Source: Nectonema munidae
Lineage: Eukaryota; Nematomorpha; Nectonematoida; Nectonematidae
Length of the DNA stretch: 64,000 nucleotides
Direction of reading: 5' to 3'
Assembly (NCBI GenBank): GCA_030549495.1
Contig: JAUIRK010001043.1
Location: 723,501-787,500, forward strand
The notes under the pieces are model-generated. The model searched no databases. It was not told the DNA's origin and saw nothing but the letters and a program-made list of their open reading frames with translations. The position numbers were made by a program, and so were the translations under genes. Within the stretch, counting starts at the first letter, position 1. The number at the start of each line of letters is the position of its first letter. Shown piece after piece: positions 57,601-64,000 of this stretch.

Positions 57601-57685
57601 AACTAATCGTTACAATTCGTGGTCCGTGAATTTCTTCCAACAGTATATTGTTTCGCTCATTTCTTTTATTTTACACAATATAACA

Positions 57686-59203
57686 TGTCTGAAGATAATA
57701 ATGAGTATACTACTGACTCATATGAACAAGTTCAAGTGAGTTTTCTTCTTCATTATCTTATATCTTTGCATGTGAAACCAATCGTCTTCTCATTCTTCTT
57801 CATGTAATGTTCGAACTTTTCAATCAAAAGGCAATACGCTTTGGACATCTGAATGTACTTCATCAAGCAAAACTCTTTCGCGCAATCTTTTTCGTAAGTC
57901 TGGTGGTCCTACACCTTTCATAAAAAATCGCGTAAACAACAGTTTTAATGTCTTTATGAAAGGGTATAGACACAGAAAACTAGATGAAATAATCAAACTT
58001 ACCACAGAAGAGGCTAAAAGAAAGAATGACTTGAACTTTTCACCTTTGTCGAAATCTTGTACTCAAAGGACAAAGTGAACCTCTTCATAAATTTTGGAAT
58101 ACGAATTATGGAAAAAATTCAATGAGACGATATCTCGTAACGATTAAAAAAAAATTTTACTTTACATTTTGATGACAAGAGCTCGCGTTCTCTAAGAAAA
58201 GAAAACGATTATTTCACAGCGATTCGTTGACATTGTAGTAACGTAACGGAAAACTTTCAAAAGTGCTACTTTCCTCATGGATGAGTTACTGTTGACGAAC
58301 AACTTTATCTTTGTCGCAGCCGGTGCAAATTCATTCAATACATGCCAAATAAACCATCAAAATATGGAATAAAGTTTTGGATGCTTTGTGATTTCCACAG
58401 TTAGTATGTTTTGCAATCATTTCCTTACACTGGTAAAGATGAATCTCGAGTTCATTCAAGCTATGGTGAACACGTTATTTTGAAATTGTTAAATTCCTAT
58501 AAAGACATGGGCTTGAATGTGACTTGCTACAATTTTTTTACACTTTCCTGCGCTAAAAACCTTTTGAGACAAAAAACAACACTTGTCGGAACAATTAGAT
58601 CTCACAGAAGAGAAATTCCTCCACAAATGAAGTTTGCAAAGAATGATCGGCTTTATGAATCAAAATTCCTTTTTACGCAAGATGAAGGTATCATGTTAGT
58701 AGGTTACCGAGCTAAAAAATAAAGATGTTTTTGTTTTATCATCACAGCATCAAAATCCAAATGTTGTAGTTGACGATTCCAAAAAGCGACCAAAATGTAT
58801 TCTTTATTACAATAAAGAAAGAGGAGGAGTAAATGCTGCGGATCAAATGCTGAGAGCATATTCTACGAAACCAGGTTCCAGAAGATCGCCACTCGCAGTA
58901 TTTTTCAATTTATTGGACATCGTGTGTTTGAATACTTATATTTTATGCAAAGAAATGAGCAAATTTCAACTAAAAAGAGGGAAAAGTTTTTGAATGACCT
59001 GGGAGAATCTCTATGTGAAAAAGAGAAAAATTCTAGAATTTTTTTAAGAAAATACTAATTCTAAACGAAGATAGAGCCTCAACATCTAGCAACAAGACTT
59101 TGGAAGATGGAAAAAGGACCACCTATAAAATATGTCAAAAAAATAAAACAAGAACGTGTTGTCCGTACTGTTCTAATTATATTTGTGGATCTTGTTCTTT
59201 TTA
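57686..59203 (+). pseudogene. piggyBac transposase remnant (third, PGBD4-like)
   Basis: A short acidic start (MSEDNNEYTTDSYEQVQ) ends at GTGAGT, which could be an intron donor. Later frames give LFRKSGGPTPFIKNRVNNSF (N-terminal domain), DEQLYLCRSRCKFIQYMPNK with KYGIKFWMLCD (first catalytic block), GKDESRVHSSYGEHVIL and NVTCYNFFT (where the second Asp is expected). The third block reads GGVNAADQML, with Asn where Asp is usual. A zinc-binding end reads TCCPYCSNYICGSCSF. Frameshifts and substituted catalytic residues make it inactive. Confidence 0.85.
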
Positions 59204-62059
59204 AGTAAACTATGTTTAAAATTATAATAATTTTATTTTAATAAATAATTATAAATATTTTCTTTAAATAAGTTACTTATTTTGATTTTTTATCATAAAA
59301 TATTAAAAAATGATGATATCGGTCATTTGACCGTTATGGTCTTAGTTGAAGAAAAACTTATATACGCTTTGGAAAATTTAGAAATAAAAACAGAGAATTC
59401 GAACTTATAACTTTGTATAAAATATTAGAGTCCTATAAGTTTCGATTAAATGTGTATAAATTCCCAAGATTTACAGTCGAATGAAAATAACCTACTGGTC
59501 AATTGAACGGCTTGGTTTTTCTAGGGTTATTAAATCAACCAACCTTATTCACGCCTCCTAACTCGAGTCTTACTCAAGTCTCATTAAGATTTCCCATTAA
59601 GACTTATAAGTTTTACAACCACTATGTATCAATATAGCCGTGGTTGAAATTTTTTTCTTTTTCTTTTTCTTGTTCTTAATTTAAAATGGACACTATTTTT
59701 ATTCTTGCAGTCTTAGTAGCCTTAGTTCTTATATTTTTAGTATTTAAATTTATATCGGTAGTGAATAGTCAAACAATAGGTATTATTTTTAGATTCTATT
59801 AAAAATAAATTATTTCTTTTAGTATATATAATAATTTTGGTAGTTATTATTGATATTTATATGTAATTATCACATTCCATATTTTAAAATGTTCTGATTA
59901 TTTTTGCTTCTGAAAGTTTAATTTTTATTTAAACGTTTATCCTGAAATATACTAAAATCGAATTAAATATTTTCTGATTAGTTAAAGGACTTGTTTTGTT
60001 TTAATATTCATTTCATCTTGAGTATTTTTAAATATTTTTCCTTAGCTCTCTTTTTTTATTATAGTATTTCTTTGGATGCATAGATAAGTAGTACATTTTT
60101 TATTTAAAATAACGAAGGAATAGAGAGCTTATATTTATAAAAAATTCTCGAATCCCGTATTTTAAAATTTTTCCTGGAATTCTCGGTATTATATAATATT
60201 TTATTTCTTATTTTAAAATATATTATATATAATCAAACTTATATTCTTTTATATTGAAAAAAATAGAAAACAAAAATTGATTCCTTTAACCTAATGAAGA
60301 ACTAGAAACTACAATTATATGTATATAATTCAACCCATAGAAAATTTTATTGAAAAAAATAATGCTAGAGAGTGCTTGATTCCTTGAAATTGGTGTTCGA
60401 AAATCAACTGATATTTAAAATTAAAAAGTTGTTCCAACATCAGCTGATTCTTAAAGTGTTTTTTCAACTACTGGTTCTAATTTATATCATATAAATCATA
60501 TCATTTTTAACTCTTGTCACAAAATTAAGATTACTTGACAAAGGTAATTATTTCTTCTCTGAATTTACACTATAAAAGTTTGAATAGACAAGTTTAATTT
60601 TTTTATTTTTAATAGAATTTTGGTATTTATATAATTTTCAAAGTTTATAGTAAACTATTATTCCGCATTTACTAATATTTTTAGATAATAAAGATGTTTT
60701 ATACTGATTTAGTGGTCTGGCAATACTTTGTGAGATAGCAATAAATCGAAAAAAGTATATGAAACATACAAAGCATACCTGGTTTGCCAGACTAGTATAT
60801 ATTTTATTTACAAAATCAATGAAATCTAAAATTTCAAACTAAACCTATAAAAGCAATTTTAAAAGCTTCATTTCGAATTCAGTAATAAAATAATAAACTC
60901 TAGATTTGACTGAAGAGTTTATTTGAAAGGAACTTGGATTTTTTATACGATTTTCATGAGTAAACCACAAAAATATGATTGATACTTTCATACATTTTTA
61001 CACCCTAATGAAATAAAATCAGCATGTCCGATTTGGTATAGAAAATGAATTTTATTTAAAATTTGAATGAATGTCTTCGTAAGCAATTTTATCATCTATC
61101 AAAATTTTGATTGACATTTGCTACACAGTTGCCGTGTTTATTGGAAAAATGTGTATACGTGCTATGTGTTCTGATACATGTAATATAAATGTTAAATGCG
61201 GTGTGTAATGTAAGCACTAAGTCATAAGTTGTAGTCATTATAATATAATAATTTTGTTGAAAAAAATGTACATTTTATTTTGATTGACAGTTTTTGACAT
61301 GAGAGGGACATTTAACTAGCCTGAACATAGTATGAAAAGATGCAGCTTGCCATTTTAAGAAAAGTCAAACAGTTTGAAGGCATATAATTGCGCCAATTTT
61401 GTACAGTAGAGATTTTAGTTTACCATCGCTGATGTCAGGATTTTGAAGGGGGAACAATATTTTGCGATTCCAACTCCGCCTATGCCGATTTTACATGCTC
61501 ATTGAAAGATGTCGTGAATCTTCTTACACGTTAATGCTTTATGTTGCAACGAAAATGTTTGATCTATTTTCTTCAACATACTTTATAAAATATTTTATTG
61601 GTTTCCATTATTTTAGTTTTCTTATTTTAGATTTCCAAATTATTGTCTATAACCATTTTATCTAAGCCAAAACAATGGCATTCAAGAACCAAATTAATCC
61701 TAAATTATTTGATTTAAATTTTTTTCCAAAAACTTTCTACTCATAAAGAGAGCTTTGTTCCTCTTTACAAGGAATTTGCGTGATAAAAAAGTTCCTTCTT
61801 TAATTCTATTGAATTTTTCAGCTTGGACAAAATTGATAAAGGTTTTTTATGTTGCGTTTTTGCATAAAATTTATTTAAATTTAAGTTTTTTTTTTGTTTT
61901 TTTTATTTATTTTTTAAAATTTATTTATAATCCCAAGGATAAGATTCGTTCCCTGGATGTGCGCTTCGGTGTAATTATTATTTTAGATAATTAACGCCTA
62001 TACGAAAACAATAAATTTATAAATTTAGAGAATCATTAATTTTGTGTTTTGAACACTTT
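59204..62059. other. AT-rich intergenic DNA
   Basis: Near 59318 and 59499 the words GGTCATTTGACC and GGTCAATTGAAC, then CTAGGGTTATTAA (59525), may be the right end of the piggyBac just upstream. Otherwise nothing was recognised. Confidence 0.4.
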
Positions 62060-62950
62060 GAATCACGCCTGTGGAGTCAGAGTCGGAGTCGTAGAGAGTC
62101 GGAGATAATAGTTTCTTTTTCCGACTCCGATTCGGAAAATTCATTTGATTCAACTTCAAAATGTTTTCAAACAACTTTTGTTTGTTTTTTAACTTGTTTA
62201 CTGTTTTGATGTAATGTACCATAATAACAAAAAACTTGCTAGTTACTAGCAATGGCATGAATGATGCTAAGTTTTCTTACCAAATGTTAATGATGTAAGG
62301 AAAAATCCTTTACCAAGTGTTGATGATGTAATGAAAAATTCTTCACCAAGTGTTGAGCATACATTTACACCAGTTCGTCAATTCAATCTTATATTTCTTG
62401 AATTGTTTTGGCATTCATTTTTTCGTGAAAACTTCCGCTATTTCGATTGTCAACTTGCAACGTTTTCACCTGTTAAATTTTGCTTAAAGGAAGCTTCTTA
62501 TTTTTAATTTTTATGGTTTTCAGTTTTTAACTCCAAAATAAAAGAGCAGTAATTGTCATACAACTGTTTTTCTTTGAATATTCTTGGTAATATGTTAAAA
62601 AATAATTCTTTTTGAACAAATATGCTCTTGTCAATTCAATATTGTAGGAAAATTTTTTAAAAGAAAAAACGATTTTTAGTTTTCCTCCCGTTACACTTCT
62701 TTGGAGAGCTAAATAAATGATCAGTCTTGCGAGGGCTAAGTTACCAATTCGCTGGAAATTTATCTCATTCCTTGATGCCTCTAATATTATAATCTTTTCA
62801 AAGCAAAAAAAAATTAATAAAAATTTCTTTTTTAATTTAACAATTATGAATAAAACTTTTTTTAAAATTGGAGTCGAAGTTAGTTATTATTCCGACTACT
62901 TCTTATAACGTGCGACTCCACCGACTTCGACTCTGTCTCCACAACACTGA
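62060..62950. mobile_element. hAT-like non-autonomous element with GACTCC-rich ends
   Basis: The left side reads CTGTGGAGTCAGAGTCGGAGTCG near 62070. The complement of the right side reads CAGTGTTGTGGAGACAGAG followed by TCGAAGTCGG (to about 62948). The similar inverted ends suggest one element of nearly 900 bp, but no target duplication matches. A 77-codon minus-strand frame through the left end has Asp/Ser-rich composition only because of the repeat. Confidence 0.45.
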
Positions 62951-63348
62951 CTAATAGGATTAAGGTAATTCCTAGATTTTACACATATATAGTAATTAGT
63001 AGTGATGAGACAGTTAATCGGGATCATGAATCGTGAGGAGCGTTTTTTTGATATCGGAATCGCAATCTTTGCATCGGAAAATTTCGTTAGTGCCTTTCGA
63101 TACCTCAGCTTTGATTCTTTTTATTTTTAGGAGTATTTAAAAAGACAATTTAGAACTAAAAAAAGAAAGAAAAAAAAATAAAAATGGTATATGTAGGCTT
63201 AAAAAGGGTTGGAGTGAATTTTAATTTTGAAACCTCGATAAAGTAAACCTCTTATCTCTGATAAACTTAACGTGCATACTTCTGAATGAATACTGAATTC
63301 GCTAAGTATGATTTTTCAAAACTGATATAGTTACTTCTTTAAATTTAG
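62951..63348. other. AT-rich DNA upstream of the orphan exon
   Basis: The last part is intron-like and ends in TTACTTCTTTAAATTTAG. No upstream exon was recognised. Confidence 0.4.
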
Positions 63349-63581
63349 ATTTGGATGAAGCACGACAACGAGCGAATGAGGAGATTTCATCAAAAATGGC
63401 CTCAACTTCAAGATCATCCAGACCGAGGAGATCTCGAGTGATAGGAAGTGCTAGGATGCAAGCGTCCATGAAGAAGGACTCTGAGGAGGGGTCTGGCACA
63501 AGTATGAATTCCTCAATCTTTGAATCCTTCCTATATGAAAGAGAGGGACCAATGACTAGAGTTATTGATTCGCAAAAATAA
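63349..63581 (+). CDS. probable terminal exon of an unidentified gene
   Basis: After the acceptor AAATTTAG an open frame of 76 codons runs to TAA at 63581, with AATAAA overlapping the stop. The sequence is GC-richer than its surroundings and strongly hydrophilic: LDEARQRANEEISSK, then STSRSSRPRRSRVIG (Arg/Ser-rich), ending YEREGPMTRVIDSQK. It looks like a cytoplasmic tail of a larger protein. The preceding exons were not found, so they lie further upstream or were missed. The family is unknown. Confidence 0.5.
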
Positions 63582-64000
63582 AATTAGTTAGTTTATTTAA
63601 AAAAAAAAGTTTTTAAAAAAAGTTTACTTTTTTATTTTAACAAAATCTCTTTGATCCTTGCTGACATCTGAATTCTTTTATTAATTGTAATATGAAATAT
63701 TAAGTTGATTATTTTATTTAAAAAAAATTGAATAATTATTCACATAATAAAAATAATAAATTCAATTTATTTGCTAAAATTTAATTACTCAAACCTATAT
63801 TTAGCTAAAAACAAAAAAATCAACGATATTTAAAAAAACCCAGACGATTTATATTCAAAATCATTGAAAAAAGCAGAAGAATTCTAACTTCTTACTAAGA
63901 TAGTAAGAATTTTTTGGAGCAAGATCAAAAAAGTTAGATGCTTGTTCTTAAATTGAAATGGGAATGCTAAATCCAGAATACCATATGAGGATTGTTCTTT
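63582..64000. other. AT-rich DNA with a piggyBac-type MITE fragment
   Basis: 63836-63885 (CCCAGACGATTTATATTCAA, then CATTGAAAAAAGCAGAAGAA) matches the interior of the MITE copies at 15848 and 20682. The rest is AT-rich. Confidence 0.55.

Noticed and set aside
62025-62258. 77-codon frame with Asp/Ser repeats
   Set aside because: The acidic run is the translation of the GACTCC repeat in a mobile-element end.

Overview
This window looks like part of an invertebrate metazoan nuclear genome. It is AT-rich, with split genes, AATAAA signals, microsatellites and many eukaryotic transposable elements (LINEs, hAT, piggyBac, pogo/Tigger and Merlin). An arthropod such as a parasitic copepod would fit, but that is a guess. 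Nothing points to a bacterium, a virus or CRISPR.

Host genes are few. (1) 16647-17651 (+) is an intact single-exon ADP-ribosylhydrolase of the ARH3 type with its catalytic acids in place. (2) 20219-28865 (-) is a split gene for an ECI1-type enoyl-CoA delta-isomerase (beta-oxidation of unsaturated fatty acids). I located five clear exons; four form two in-frame junctions, while the middle of the gene does not splice cleanly. Its introns hold a hAT transposon, MITEs and SINE copies. (3) 42368-42661 (+) encodes a 97-residue protein with a PUMA-like BH3 motif and a C-terminal membrane anchor, so it is a candidate BH3-only apoptosis regulator. (4) 44712-44804 (-) is an inverted, splice-site-bounded copy of the same BH3 segment. 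(5) 63349-63581 (+) looks like the last exon of an unidentified gene. An unassigned reading frame lies at 41931-42275 (-).

The rest is mostly mobile DNA. 1-7148: LINE fragments, one hAT MITE and a low-complexity block at 5641-6095 that may be a sequencing or assembly artefact. 7149-15000: three elements nested inside each other. A hAT element with perfect 8-bp target duplications contains a LINE, which in turn is split by a TTAA-flanked piggyBac carrying a 282-bp TG tract. 15848-28064: ARH3 and the ECI gene with interspersed MITEs, SINEs and a 2.4-kb hAT. 29560-39080: decayed hAT pieces, a Tigger element, diverged tandem repeats and a Merlin transposase fragment. 39840-50390: tRNA-derived SINE-like sequences around the BH3 locus. 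50700-59210: LINE remnants, a hAT MITE, two decayed piggyBac transposases and an inverted pair of sequences with a hammerhead-ribozyme-like core. 59210-64000: mostly featureless AT-rich DNA, a repeat with GACTCC-rich ends, and the orphan exon.

The most interesting locus is the BH3 pair at 42.3-44.8 kb. The best-supported structural result is the transposon nest with verifiable target-site duplications. Nothing was computed or searched: family names rest on motif recognition and junctions on reading the bases.
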